Source: Phallus indusiatus
Lineage: Eukaryota > Basidiomycota > Agaricomycetes > Phallales > Phallaceae
Length of the DNA stretch: 64,000 bases
Reading direction: 5' to 3'
Assembly: GCA_027605045.1 (NCBI GenBank)
Contig: JAQFWX010000021.1
Coordinates: 372,001-436,000, forward strand
Position numbers and translations under genes: made by a program. Below the pieces are notes generated by a model. That model saw only the letters and a program-made list of their open reading frames with translations, was not told the DNA's origin and did not search any database. Of this stretch, positions 1 through 11,189 are shown in pieces. Numbering within the stretch: the stretch's first letter is position 1; every line of letters starts with the position of its first letter.

Positions 1-1498
1 GAATGCTCGGGTACGTGGAAGTTGCGACGGTCACGAGACTGAGCGAACATGAAGTTCTCCCAGTCAACAGAGGTCTTGTTGCCACCTGTAGAACAAAGAA
101 CCGTCAGTGAAAAGCTTCACTGAAATGAAAAGAAAAGAAAAAACCAACGCACCGACGAAAAGCTTGTTGCCTTTGAAGTCCTTCGACTCCAGCTTATCGT
201 CGTCCATCTGAATGAAGGCCCAGTCGTACATGAACTTGTCATCGCCGACCTCGATTTTGGAACAGTGGAGTACGAATCCAAGGATGCGGGAGGCGGTCGT
301 GCTGAAGTTCTTGGTGACGTAGGAGTGGAGCTCGTCTGCTGCTTTGATTTGGTTCCTCGCCGCTTTGATAAATCCGGTATACTCGTCACGCTTCAACGTG
401 ACGCCCTCAGGCTCGCCCTCTGCCGGCTGGGGGATCTTACTGAGGGGTGCCTCCCAGCTGGCAATGTCCTTCGTCTTGTCACCCATGAACTTGATGATGG
501 CCTCGACGGCATCATCAAATGATCCGCTGCCCAGAAGAATGATGTCTTCACGCGGCTGGCTGTCGTTCCTGCGTGTATAGACCTTGTTCTCGAAGAGCAC
601 GGGGGGGTGGGCGACGTGGGCGCATGTCAAAAGTGCAACGCGCTTGTCAGACTCGTCGGTGGTCAGGCGGAAGAACAGCCCGCCTGTGCCCTCGAAGTGA
701 GCTGACTTGCGAGGTGCGAGGGAGAGACCGAGAGTGGGGGTGAACGGCTTGCGTAAGGCGGGAATGCCTTCCAAGTAGTACGTCGGGTCGAAACCCATGA
801 GCCTCCCCTGGCGACGGTAGGTCGACTCTATGAAGGCGACTTCGATCTCGGGACAGCCGACTGCCTAGAACACGAAAAAAAATATGTATGTTAATGTTTT
901 CTATTCATTCAGTAACGGGAATTTTTACTTACCCGGAGGATGCTATTGATGGCATCAGCAGCAGCCACAGCAGCTCCATAAGCAAGGGAGCCCGGTTTCA
1001 CACCGATTGTTATGATGAAATCACAGATCAAAGCCGCCTGACCTGCATTCGCATACGCCAGAGGATTGATCGTGTTCCAGTCCACCTGGAGCGAGTCGAG
1101 CAAGGCAACGATGCGCCACGCAATGCTGAGCCAGATCGACGCGATCTTGTGATTGTAGATGGGGCGGGCGGCGCGTATGATCTTCTGAGACTCGGGACCT
1201 TTGGCGACGGGCCATGGAGGCCCGGTCTTGTAAACGCAGGGCGTGCCAGACCCATAGAAGTCGGTGATCGCGGGTGGATAGGAGGCAATTAAGTGACTCA
1301 TGCGCTCCTCTTCGCTGGGGTGGACCTTGGGGGCTGCGGGGGCGGTGGTAGGGGCGGGAGTCGTGATAGGGGCGGCGGTCGTGGTAGGGGCGGCGGGTGA
1401 AGCAGTGGATGACACAGAAATAGCTATGTCGGGGCTCTTGACGCAGGCCGCGAGAGAAGTCGGATTTATGTTGAATTCAATGGCGAGAGGAAGCGACA
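1..1498 (-). CDS. Fungal trypsin-fold-like protein, 3' part cut by the window edge
   Basis: Three exons on the minus strand join in frame: 933-1498, 153-864 and 1-85. Introns 865-932 and 86-152 have GTAAGT/GTGCGT donors and TAG/CAG acceptors. The joined protein contains YPPAITDFYGSGTPCVYKTG, then GCPEIEVAFIEST, then LRKPFTPTLGLSLAP, and the segment ALLTCAHVAHPP at about 110 residues into the second exon. CAHV resembles the histidine-bearing motif of trypsin-like proteases, but I cannot place the other catalytic residues. I recall this as an expanded, uncharacterised Agaricomycete family. The start is uncertain: the first ATG in the long exon is at 1301-1303, but the frame stays open to an acceptor-like AG at 1499-1500, so an upstream exon probably exists. 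The S/T/P-rich stretch at 1330-1450 could be a linker. Protease activity is inference only. Confidence 0.6.
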
Positions 1499-1504
1499 CT
1501 GCAG

Positions 1505-2035
1505 AGGAAAGAACGATATCAGCTAAATAGGGAAAAAACAGGGGGTATCACCGGTACTTGCTGATGTCCGAAAATCAGCGCTGGGCTTTTGATTTTTCGT
1601 GGGAAATCGGATAATACAAAGACGGTGCAAGGTTTAAAAGGCTGGAGACGGATAGGAATATGTAATCAGTTCAAAAACGAATGGGGTCAAGATGTAGGAC
1701 ACACTTACATGGCAGAACGCAGAACAGGACACGCAGAGGCAAACGGAGACTGTCGCGCTCAGTGCTTAAATGTCAAAACTGCTAGCTTCGACACAAGGCC
1801 GTGACAGCGTGACTCCCCGGCTCCTTTTGGAAGGTGCTGTTCCTTCGCTGAATCCTTCGCTGATCATCTAATCTATTAATAGGCGTGGAAGTAGGGAATT
1901 TATCAAAGTTGAGATTCCAAGTTTTAGAATACCAAAAATGAATTCATCATGATGGCGAAATCTTTAAAATTTAGAATATATTGGAAAACTTGTCGAATGG
2001 GCTTAAATATGCACCGGCAGAAAACATAGTTCGGG
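1505..2035. other. No gene recognised
   Basis: AT-rich sequence upstream of the trypsin-fold-like gene. It probably holds its 5' exon and promoter, but I could not fix an exon start. Confidence 0.3.
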
Positions 2036-2225
2036 GCTAGATTACAGAACAGTTTGAGCTGAATTTAGGTGCGCAGTGCACTGTAAGCTACAGTAACGCT
2101 ATCCATACATAAGCATACCGCAATATTTAGATAGACATGTTTGTTAGCTTGAATTGATACAATAATTTTATTCATACATCATTACGGATATTACAATACG
2201 TCAGACCAAACAGTAAGTATCGTTA
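2036..2225 (-). pseudogene. Relic of the 3' end of a sixth GSCY-family gene
   Basis: This stretch aligns with 11895-12075, which is the 3' flank and last exon of GSCY copy 2. Both share TTTGAG(T/C)TGAATT, GCGCAGTGC(G/A)CTGTAAGCTACAGT and CATACATAA(A/G)CATACCGC, in that order. On the minus strand the end at about 2195-2222 reads as the C-terminal tail ILTVWSDVL followed by TAA, nearly the tail of copy 1. Nothing of exons 1-3 is visible beside it, so only a 3' fragment survives. Confidence 0.6.
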
Positions 2226-2407
2226 TTCGTGTAGAACGACGATAAGCGAATAAAATCGAGTTTTGAATGAAGAGTTTGAGCGAAGCAAGATTTGGGGAAA
2301 TAAGACTATATTATATACACCTTGAGACGCGTTAGACAAACGAAGAACTTAATAATACAAATAAGAAAAAACCTGAACGCGGAACGTATTTCCCGGTTCA
2401 CCTCACA

Positions 2408-2476
2408 ACCATGGAGCGCGGTTTCACACCGATCGTGCTAATGAAATCGCATATCAACGCCGCCTGACCTGCACAA
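2408..2476 (-). pseudogene. Fragment duplicated from the trypsin-fold-like gene
   Basis: The segment GGTTTCACACCGATCGTGCT and the following bases through CGCCGCCTGACCTGCA match 990-1046 with a few substitutions. In the intact gene this encodes the ICDFIITIGVKPG region on the minus strand. The match stops on both sides, so it is a broken exon piece next to the GSCY relic. Confidence 0.55.
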
Positions 2477-2678
2477 ACTCAGCCCTTCTTCTGCAGGAAG
2501 GGGCTCGGTCGCCAAAGACTGGACGGTGGAAGGGAGAATGGGGTCATGAGCTAGGTGCCGGCCGGCTCCAGCGTCCAGCTGAGCAGGTGAGCGCTGTCGC
2601 TGTCACACCGTTGTCATCATCTCTCCTCTGACCACGACAGCAGGGCACAGACGTCTCCAGCGTCCCGTTCGATCTTTG

Positions 2679-3467
2679 CTATTTCTTTCCCACCCTCCCA
2701 CCCTCCCACTCATCAGGTGTTGTCCATGCGTCCCCCGCTGCGTCTTTGGCTGCTTCTCTTTCTTTCTTTCTTTCGTTCTTTCTTTCTTTCGTTCTTTCTT
2801 TCGTTCGTTCTTTCTTTCTTTCTTTCTTTCCCTTCTTTCCTTCCCTCTTCAGTTCGTGTAGATTGGCCCCATCCCCCCCCTCGCCCAAAGCACATCTTGT
2901 TTCAGGATGTATTAAGACAGTCAGATTACATGTAAATACAGCGATTGCCACGAATTGAGCAGAGTTTTCCCCCGCAGATGCGTGGAGCAGACGGAGAGTC
3001 CCAGTCGTGGAGAGGAGGAGCCCGCCCACCCGAGCGGTCACCTCCCTCCACGCACCGAGCCCGTGTTGGCTCCGACCCCTCTCACAGGGTCTCTCCCAAG
3101 CCCCAAGCAGCGACCAAGCGGCTGACGAGGCTGGAGATGCCGTCGGGATCGAGGTGGATGCTGTCGAGGTCGGGGTGGATGCAGTTACCATCACCTTCAT
3201 CTCGGCGTCTCGCTTCCTGCCCTTGCCCAGCCTATTTTCGAGTTTTCCTCCCCAGTCAGTTGAGTAGATTTCATATGCTAGCCTCTCTAAAATCGTGTCT
3301 GAAATTCTGTAAAGGACCCGGAGTGCATAAGTGAGACCTCCTGCCGTTGCCAGACTTCGCGCGATGGTAATCGGCGGCAACTCGATAGTGGTGAGGACGA
3401 GAGCCACTTGAGGCTCGGTCGCGAGAGACTGGGCCGTTGACTGCAGAAAAGGAATCGGTGCCATCAC
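2679..3467 (-). CDS. Hypothetical protein, doubtful
   Basis: An open frame of 262 codons. The first 80 residues look protein-like (PQVALVLTTIELPPITIARS). The middle is S/T/P low complexity, and the C-terminal third is a lysine-glutamate run created by the CTTT microsatellite, so the real end, if any, lies before it. I do not recognise a family. A single exon this long with such a tail is suspect; it may be one exon of a spliced gene or chance. Confidence 0.25.
   Translation of the reverse strand: MMAPIPFLQSTAQSLATEPQVALVLTTIELPPITIARSLATAGGLTYALRVLYRISDTILERLAYEIYSTDWGGKLENRLGKGRKRDAEMKVMVTASTPTSTASTSIPTASPASSAAWSLLGAWERPCERGRSQHGLGAWREVTARVGGLLLSTTGTLRLLHASAGENSAQFVAIAVFTCNLTVLIHPETRCALGEGGDGANLHELKREGKKGKKERKKERTKERTKERKNERKKEREAAKDAAGDAWTTPDEWEGGRVGKK
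2757..2836. repeat. CTTT microsatellite
   Basis: About 20 units of CTTT/CGTT on the plus strand, with occasional T-to-G changes spaced through the array. Confidence 0.9.
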
Positions 3468-3469
3468 GA

Positions 3470-4490
3470 AAAAAATAAGGATGGACCAAGTCCAGTACTT
3501 TTACTGTTTCGTCCGAATGTGGTGCCGGTGGTATGACCGTTCTTGACCGCTAGCAGAGGCTTCTGAGTCTTTTAATGTCGGCTCTTTTGTGTTCTTCCTG
3601 GAGCGAGAGTCGATGCGTCAGAAACGTTTCTCAACGGAAAAAAAAGGGGGAAAGACAACTCACAAACAGTGTATCTAGTGGACATTGGAGGGGCCATTAG
3701 ACATTCTGAGTAGACTTGATATCTGAGCCGGAGGGGGAAGAGGTGAGTGGTATTAAGGAGGATATGAGATTCTTGATGCTCACGGGTAACGTTGCATGTT
3801 GCACAAAGACTTGAGAGAACAATGATATGATTCAGGATTCCGATGAACAACTTGATAGTTGACGTAGACGACTTGCTGCTGTGAGGTGGGTGAACTGGGG
3901 AATCATAGGACTTCGACTCGGAAGAGGGATTAGCTGGTTGAGAGACGGGGAAATAAATTTAAGGGAAAGAGAGATTCGAGTTTGAGGGGTTCTTTTATCT
4001 GTTCAATTCAGTGTGAAGTCACTAGTGACCGGAGTGCTAGTGACTAGTGAGTCGTGACCACTCACAGACTCGGGAGTCTGGAGAATTTAGATTATGTATA
4101 TCGAGATTTACAAAACCAAAAACCCACATATCGTGATAAATGCGTGTATAGTTGATTTTATAGTCATTAAAATCCGTCACGACGGAAAGCGTAGTAGTCC
4201 GGCTGTGTGCTGTGGCACTAGTGCCACGAAGATAAATGTATTAAGATGTCCCTTTTACATGATAGATAAACCAACCTTCAAATGCTAATGTACACGTATT
4301 GACTCAATTTCCAAATTAAACAAAACACGTCCAAGAGACCCGATTGAGGGGAGGGGATTCTGGAGCCTACTATTTCCCAGTTCTCGCGAACACACGCATC
4401 CAGTGATGAAGATGAAACCGTTGGTTTATTCGCATATTTACCCGGTAATTACATCTCTTATACATATTTCACTATGTTCCCATCCCGTTT
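3470..4490. other. No gene recognised
   Basis: Only short open frames. Around 4015-4065 there are overlapping short inverted repeats of AGTCACTAGTGAC type. A similar motif recurs at 6600-6625. Confidence 0.4.
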
Positions 4491-4495
4491 TCATT

Positions 4496-5800
4496 CTATA
4501 CAAACATAATAAGAATAGAAGAAAGCGAGGATAGAATAAACCGATCTTCTTGGCTTGCATAATCCAACCGAACAGCAAAGCCCCTGTGGGCCTCAAACCC
4601 GGGGGAGTGGAAGTAAACAAGCACTTGATAAAAAGAAAACAGGATTGAACACCAAACCTTACGAGATGCTCGTTCCCGTCCCAGTTCTGGGTAGTAGAAC
4701 CCTTGCTGCAGGTTGCCAACCTGTAGGTTTCCCTTGTCGGAATTCATTGATTGCTGACAGCCGTTACGATTCCCGTTTGGTCGTGCACCGTGCAAGTCTT
4801 CACACGGAATACTCTCCTGCTCCGACGCACGGTTTTGATATCGGCGTTGCGTTTTGGGTTTGGGGATGTCACTTGTGATAACGGTGGTGGTGGTATCTGA
4901 GAAGACGACAGTAAGGTCGAGGGTGGTGTGGATGCGGGTGTGGTTTGGGTGTGGACGTGGACGTGAAGCCAGATGGAACTGAACTGGCTGGCGTGTCGGT
5001 GACAGTAGGTGTGATTGCACTTTGGTTAATGGCTCTGGCAGGGTTCGCTGAGACGAGGATGAACTTGGCGAGGGTGAGAGCGAAATCGGCTGTGGTGTGT
5101 TGGAAGTGGTTTTGCCATTTGTTGGGGTTGTTTCTTCCTCTGGTTCAACGATTTCGATTCGTACTACTCGACGTTTTGTTAATGAGGGTAGATTCGCCGC
5201 TTGCTGGTGAGATTTAGAGAAGAGCGGGATGAAAGAACAAACTAGAACATGCCTTGGATTTTGATTGCTTGTCCTTTTCTGCTTGAGCGATTTTACTTCT
5301 GACAGATGATAGTTCTGATTTTATGGAGTCATTCGGGTTCGGGTTTTAACGCGTGCGACAGATCTTGTTTGGTGAGAGAGCAAGTCAACAAAAACTGCAA
5401 GCAATGATGAACGACACGTTGACCCGGAATAACGAGCTAGAGCTGACCTGGCCTGTGCTTTTCGGAAAAACGCCTTGACGTTATTCGGCTCGAGGGATAG
5501 AACAATTGTGCAATCGCGGTCAGCATCTTGATATCTATTTTACGATGAGATTCAGCCAGACTCTATAAAACGTAGAGACATACTTGATAGTTTTAGATAT
5601 GCAGCAGCCCGGTTGAGGCGGGAGGGTTGGATTTGTACGGTCTGCGATGACAGCTTCCGAGTAGTGGCCAATGGCATCTGCCCAATTCACAGCTTTGGTC
5701 GCGTTATTTCCCTGATTAAAAAAGTCAAATCCAATCAAAAAAGAAAAAAATTGACTAGTCAAACTTTATCCTTTGCAATTTGAGCCTTTGTTGACGCTAT
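4496..5800 (-). pseudogene. TPR-domain co-chaperone-like (RPAP3/Tah1 type) pseudogene
   Basis: Minus-strand exons read as a tetratricopeptide protein. 5765-5800 gives ASTKAQIAKDK. 5584-5711 gives GNNATKAVNWADAIGHYSEA, then LNRAAAYLKLS. 5434-5526 gives NADRDCTIVLSLEPNNVKAF. The exon from 5363 gives DLSHALKPEP and then SIKSELSSVRSKIAQAEKDK. Further down comes RRVVRIEIVEPEEET and a P/S/T-rich tail. Intact fungal relatives, from memory, start MASTKAQIAK. Here the codon before AST is ATA (5798-5800), so the start looks lost. LNRAAAYLKLS is in a different frame from the first half of its exon (shift near 5620-5630), and a second shift separates KPEP from NDSIKSE. The C-terminal RPAP3-type domain is not recognisable. 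Assembly error could explain one shift, but not all three lesions easily. Confidence 0.65.
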
Positions 5801-5849
5801 TCGCGTAGTAGTAGGCACATAGCATGTTATACGTTCGGTTGTCCATCTA

Positions 5850-6600
5850 GCGTGCGCGTTCTAGCGTTCGCGCTGAATGCAGCAGCCATGGTCAAGAACG
5901 AAGAGTCATCAGTTCAAAACGGAAACTTACCAGCAATCGCCAGAAAGCCATGTCATTCATCTCGCGCAAGCTCTCACGTCCAATTATTCCCCTCCTCTTT
6001 CAGCTATCCCCTAATGTCCCATCATTGTTTTCAAGATGCTCTTCGGTGTTCTTACGGCTTGCAGCTGCGTTTAGAAGAAGAAGACGACGTCGAGGCTGTT
6101 ATCCAGAGTGCAAAGCGGAGTCCGAAATTACCTAAAGCGTCATCGTGAGTAGGTCGTCCAATGGCAAGCCTATCGGTGTTTGCCGTGCGCTTCATCATTG
6201 GCTGGAAATATTGCTAGAAACGGATCCAGGAGCCGAAGAAATTATCAGAGTGTTTTTATCTCTCCTGTCGTAAAGCTGTCTCTTCTTACCCTTCTTTCAA
6301 GTCGGCACAAATATAAACGTCACTTGGTCAATTTCGGACAACCATTCGATTCCCTAAGACGGGAGCGGACCAAGCACCAAAGAGAATTACGATCCGATAA
6401 AAAACGGGCAAACTATCAAGATGTGATCTCTGCTATGGTGATTCAGACGTCCCGCCTGGCATTAGGGTAAATCTTCTTGTATTCAAAATAAGAAGCAATT
6501 AACCCAGTTCTAGTAAGTACTGGTTAGGTTAGGGAGTCATTCACGTCTGATGCGACGTATTTCGTTGGGGTCGCTCTAAAAACGAAGTAGAGAAAATAAG
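5850..6600. other. No gene resolved
   Basis: Short open frames on both strands, with one exon-like minus-strand stretch ending at a GTAAGTTT donor near 5928-5933. I could not build a gene. Confidence 0.3.
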
Positions 6601-6659
6601 CAGTGACTAGTGACTACTCAGTGACACAAATCGACAATTCCATCACATTATTATCGCTA

Positions 6660-7945
6660 TTACAATACTTTAGACCAAAGAGTAAGTATCACGTAACAGC
6701 TCCCGTCCTCGTCAAAGCATCGATGACTATGACAAACATGGTAGCCGGTCAGTCGCATAATGTACTTGGGAAAACATGACTTACAAGCCGTCAGCCATGG
6801 GACTGAAAATTGACCAACAAGATTCGAATTTTTTAGAGCCGCTTCCTTTAGGGAGCTTTACCGTCGACATGCATTTTGAGTAGAAGTCAAAGCTCAACTC
6901 AGTCCATTTCCCATTGAAACACGTTCTTTCGCCATAATACGAGACTTTAAAGTCCACGTTGACTCGTTTCTTTTTGAGATTAATCGGAGAAGGTTCCAGC
7001 GGAGCTACCATTAGTTTCCACTGTTTGTCAATTAGTCCATCCGGGGCTTGTATGTACATGCCCCATACTTGGCCTTTTGCGAAAAGTATTGTGTATCAGG
7101 TTTTGCAGTATAATTAGAAATCGAGAAGATTACCTTCAGCGACAAAATCTATACCAACCGGGGAACCAGTTTGCAATTTTTGTAACATGCCGGGGACATG
7201 CCAGGTCATCCTGAACCCAGACTCAACGGGAACAACTTTTAGACTTTCAACGGTGGAAGACGGTCTTAGGCCATAGCCTATTTCGATATCTTCCACATAC
7301 AGAGGAGGATATGGAGGAAGACCCTCAAGCTGTCTCAAACTCTCCACTCTGACACGTTTGAAAAAGTTATTGAAACCCATTCTGGCGCATGCATAATATA
7401 GCTCATCTCTTATTCTCTCATTAAGAGAAATTTCTTCCAGGAATAGTTGAAGCAGGCTGTGTCGTCTGTCAACCTGTAGTTCTGACGGGTCGTCCGAGTC
7501 CGAAGGCGAGTGGAGAATAATCCAGGCCGGAAGAGAGTTGCCTTCCAATCGGAAATTATAAAACTGACTGACTGGACCCACGGGTAGCGCGGTTTTCTTA
7601 TACGCTTCTAGGCATTCGGAAACGGCTGTTATGATGCACGGTGTTATTTTTTGATCGTGGGAGGCAAGCCAGACCTGTCGGATCTAGAAAAGCAAGTCCA
7701 TTTAGTATGTGATTGGAATGTTATGCCATTGAAACATCATTATTGCGTACGAGAGCAATAATATGGGTTTTAAATTCCTCAACGGACTTGGCGTAGTTGA
7801 GTCTGTCTCCAATAGAATGATGGAAAACATTGCCGGCTTCGCATTTGTGGTGATAGGTCGGTTTCGTGTCCTTAAACTCAAGTTTGCCGGCCGCGAGTGT
7901 TTCCCATCGTATGTTGAGAAAAGAGAGCATGGCGAAAATGTACAT
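6660..7945 (-). CDS. GSCY-family protein, copy 1 (intact, function unknown)
   Basis: Four exons: 7751-7945, 7134-7683, 6785-7073 and 6660-6726. They total 1101 bp (366 residues) with no stop. Exon 1 holds YHHKCEAGNVFHH and LNYAKSVEEFKTHI. Exon 2 holds LPVGPVSQFYNFRLEGNSLP, IRDELYYACARMGFNNFFKR, EIGYGLRPSS and MTWHVPGMLQKLQTG. Exon 3 starts GQIWGMYIQA. Exon 4 encodes HRCFDEDGSCYVILTL. There is no signal peptide or membrane segment. The last 170 residues (WHVP..., IWGMYI..., LAPLKPS, DGSCYVIL) vaguely resemble a MATH beta-sandwich; that is inference. I know no named family. The start is chosen from homologous positions in copies 2 and 3. A TATA-like box and the shared upstream block lie just upstream. 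Confidence 0.75.
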
Positions 7946-7996
7946 CTCAGAGTGTCTTAGTATGAACGTCGAGAGAACTGTGTAAGGCTAGTGCAC

Positions 7997-8034
7997 TTTT
8001 ATAAGGGGTGAAAAAGGAGGCGGGTGAACGGTTC
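7997..8034 (-). promoter_or_regulatory. TATA-like box and conserved GSCY upstream block, copy 1
   Basis: On the minus strand, GAACCGTTCACCCGCCTCC is followed by TTTTT and then TTATAAAAG at 7996-8004. The block ends 67 bp before the start codon. The same block occurs upstream of all five copies. Confidence 0.65.
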
Positions 8035-8724
8035 GTGGCACAGCACTGAGAGTTGTTCAAAAACGATAATATACTCATCATTACATAACGTCATGACTTA
8101 GTATCTTAGCCCCGTTGTAAATCATTCTTAGGGCATGTAGAATCTTCGAACACGGATCTTTTGCGAATTTTGAGAAACTGAGCGAGGCAACCAAGCAAGA
8201 CGTCAAGATGTCAGCATCACATAATTTGTCACACGCTGCAAATTCAAGAAGCGACCGTCAAACTGGCCGTCGCGTCGTCCATTACCTCGTCGTCCCATAA
8301 TAGCTACCTGTGAAAATAGTCGGTATGGTATCTCTCTTTTGATTCTCTATCTAACGTCGCAATTTCTTTCATCACACACGCGTAGACTTTTCTTGGGGGT
8401 TTGTAAGGATGTGAGTGCACGCTTTTTGCACATGGTCAAAGCATCAAGTTGTCGACTGAGGGCCGCAAAGCTTCAGCAGAAAATATGGGGGAAAAAAAAC
8501 CAAAAATACAAATTGAAGGTCTTTGTGTCCATGATTATGCGATTATTTTCAGGCAAGGCAACGAAAGTAGTTACTTCACAAAAAACGTTATGTAGTATTT
8601 GACAGTGGAGATGTTTAATCTACTAAGATTAACAAATTAGTCGATAAGGAGCATTAGTCTGAGTGCTGATGTTCTGTAACTAAGGGAAAGTAATGAGGGA
8701 AGTGGGATTGTGGAAAGTGGGAGC

Positions 8725-9155
8725 AAAGAAACTGGTGACAGAAATGAAAATGGGAACAATAAGAAATAAATTGTGAACAAGGTGGAGCTGAAGCACCTTG
8801 AGAATACATTTGGTGAAGGAATTCTGCGAGTATGATGGAAAAAAAAAATTAGAAGCCTTATATGAGACACGAGAATAAAACACCCACTTATGAAATAGCA
8901 ATGCGATATGCTGTCCGGGGCTGTACATACATTTACAGGGCGACGCAAAGAAACTAGGGCCAAAAATGAAAAACAGGAACAACAAGAAATTGTGATTTGT
9001 GAACACGACGGGTGAGAATATTTTTGGTGAGAAAATTCTGCGAGTATTATGATCGAAAAAATTAGGAATCTTATATGAGACGCGAGAATAAAAATACTCA
9101 CTTATGTATGAAATAGGCTATAGTAACGACGATATGCTGCCCGGGGCTATACGTT
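8725..9155. repeat. Tandem direct repeat, two diverged units of about 215 bp
   Basis: Unit 1 (about 8725-8935) and unit 2 (about 8945-9155) share, in order: GAAACT..GG, ATGAAAA, GGAACAA.AAGAAAT, TTTGGTGA, ATTCTGCGAGTAT, TTATATGAGAC.CGAGAATAA, CTTATG..TGAAATAG and GATATGCTG.CCGGGGCT. A third partial unit may sit at 9189-9224. I see no coding function. Confidence 0.7.
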
Positions 9156-9224
9156 TTCATCATTTCTATGGTAATGAGATGACTACGAACGAAAATTAGA
9201 AGCCTTAGGAGACGTGATAATAAA

Positions 9225-10400
9225 GCTATTCCGTGCAATCGAAGGCCGGGTCATTTCTAGAGGAGGATTATGGGAAGACGAGCTCGGGGAATGCTCCGAA
9301 AGGCTTTCAGGGTCGTTGTTTGTATCTTATTAAAATTATTATATTAGCCAAATCTCACCCGAACGAAGTAGCCTGGAGTAGCCCGTGGAGAGCCGTTCAT
9401 CAGTAATCTGGGCAAGTGTGCCCGGACGGTCAGGGATGGTCTGGGACGATTTAGCCGATGGGACAGGCCGGATAGCTTCAGCGAATCTCGCAAATCTCAG
9501 ACTTGAATAAAAAAGGTATGGACGAGTGGGACCGTTGGGTGTCCGGATTGTCCTATGGTCCCAGACTATCCGAGACCGTTGGCAACTTTGGGCCCAATCT
9601 GTGGCCGTCCCGTCAGTTCAGAATGTTTTTCCAAATAAAATTATGTTCTTTAAAGTCATTTTTATTCAATATACGTATATAAGATTACTATTTACAAATA
9701 TAGTACTAAGCATAAGATAGTAAATATATCCTTTGAAAACCTACGCCAACCTGTATTTAAAGAATTCAAGAGCTTAAAAAAAAGTGAGAAGGAAAAACAA
9801 GACACACATCCATGGATACTGCTCTGTCAAAAGATCCATTGCACTGAGATCTGTAACTAGTTCAGAAGAGTGAAAAAAGGATGAATTTTCACATACCGAT
9901 AAATAAGCTCGCTCGAAAACGGTGGTAAGGGCCGGATAAGTAGACAGCTAGGCGAGGGATTGAGTTAAAGTCCGCTTTTGAAAACAAGAAAAAAAACTCA
10001 CCCGTCATAAATAAAATATAACAACCTGCAAATAAAACTATCGATGAGAAGAACAGACATGTGATAGGAGAAATGTTTACCTTTAACCATAGAAAAGAAG
10101 AGGAGACGTACAAGACGAAATTGTGCATGTGAGAGAGAAAGAAAGAAACTGTATAGTTCGAAGTAGCGGCGCTCGAAAAACTTATGGTGCGCAAACGTGC
10201 TTAGTCACGCCGTGACACAAACGAGCCGCGGCGTGCCCTGATTGGTTGCCCGAGTCAACTGTTGCTTTCATATGAACAAGCTGGATAAAGGTGTGCGCGC
10301 AATTTTGGTTAAAAAAAGGGTCAAGACAATCAGGACAAACACATACTTAGTAACATAATAGATTAATGATTTCACATAGGGTCAAATAAAAATTCGAAAA
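9225..10400. other. No gene recognised
   Basis: GGTCTGGGAC/GTCCCAGA motifs recur at 9435-9460, 9552-9590 and 10410-10460, which may mark an old repeat. An AT-rich minus-strand open frame at 9889-10194 has hydrophobic stretches, but no exon structure I can defend. Confidence 0.3.
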
Positions 10401-10411
10401 ATACTGAAGTC

Positions 10412-11181
10412 TCAGACGGTCCCAGATCGCTCTGGGACTAATTTGAAGCATCCGAGACGAAGGGCGAAATACGGCCCAAATCTGAGATCAGAATTTAGGC
10501 GCCCGCCGCGAAACCAGATTACTGATGTTGTCGCAAGACCGGTTAGGAAACCCGTACCAGTCCATGTGAAAATAGTAAAGGTGGGGAGGTTTATGTTTAT
10601 TTGGAGGGGGGGCAAGTCTACGGCAAATGTAGGGTTGACGATATTGACGTCCATGGGGGGTACCATGGCTGTTCTGGAAAAAAAGAGGGGAAAGCAAAAT
10701 CTGCCATCAACTGCCATCTTTTAAAGTCAGCGTCGTAAGATTGAAAAAATTCTTGGTTTATGTATACTTACTATATTTCGTCTGATTTGAAGTGATTGAA
10801 GACCTGATACTGCCGGAGACTCTTGCTGTGGACGCTGGCCCTTCCCTCTTCTCCCTCGGGCGATAGCAAAGTGGCCTGAAGTGGCACACGCGTTGAGCAG
10901 GAAGTCCAGCCTCCCTCTTCGACTTCCCCCGTACACTGAATATAGGCTCGTTTGTAATATGAGATAGGCGAGGGCCGATAGAGCGGCAGAGACCAAATTT
11001 GAAGCTTGCAATTTCTCTTCCACGAGAGCCTACACTTGTGGAACGGTTGTGATTAATAAGTTGTTTCTTCTAATTTATGTATGAAGGTGCGACATACTGT
11101 AATATCGGTTATTATCATGAAATGACGGAGCGTATATGTGACGGTTGCCGCACCTGGGCGCCATCTCGCAAACAGTTGCAT
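10412..11181 (-). CDS. Hypothetical three-exon protein
   Basis: Exon 1 (11098-11181) starts MQLFARWRPG and ends at a GTATGT donor. Exon 2 (10772-11029) follows a GTAG acceptor, encodes LQASNLVSAALSALAYLILQ and ends at GTAAGT. Both keep phase 0. The third exon most plausibly starts after an AG near 10718 and encodes MVPPMDVNIVNPTF and a hydrophobic run TIFTWTGTGFLTGL. A second acceptor (TTTTTTTCCAG) inside it would give another frame and an earlier stop. Hydrophobic helices suggest a membrane protein. I recognise no family. Confidence 0.4.
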
Positions 11182-11189
11182 GGTATTCA

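Noticed and set aside
9405..10460. Possible element bounded by GGTCTGGGAC / GTCCCAGA motifs
   Set aside because: The motifs are short, not at consistent ends, and no target duplication is visible.
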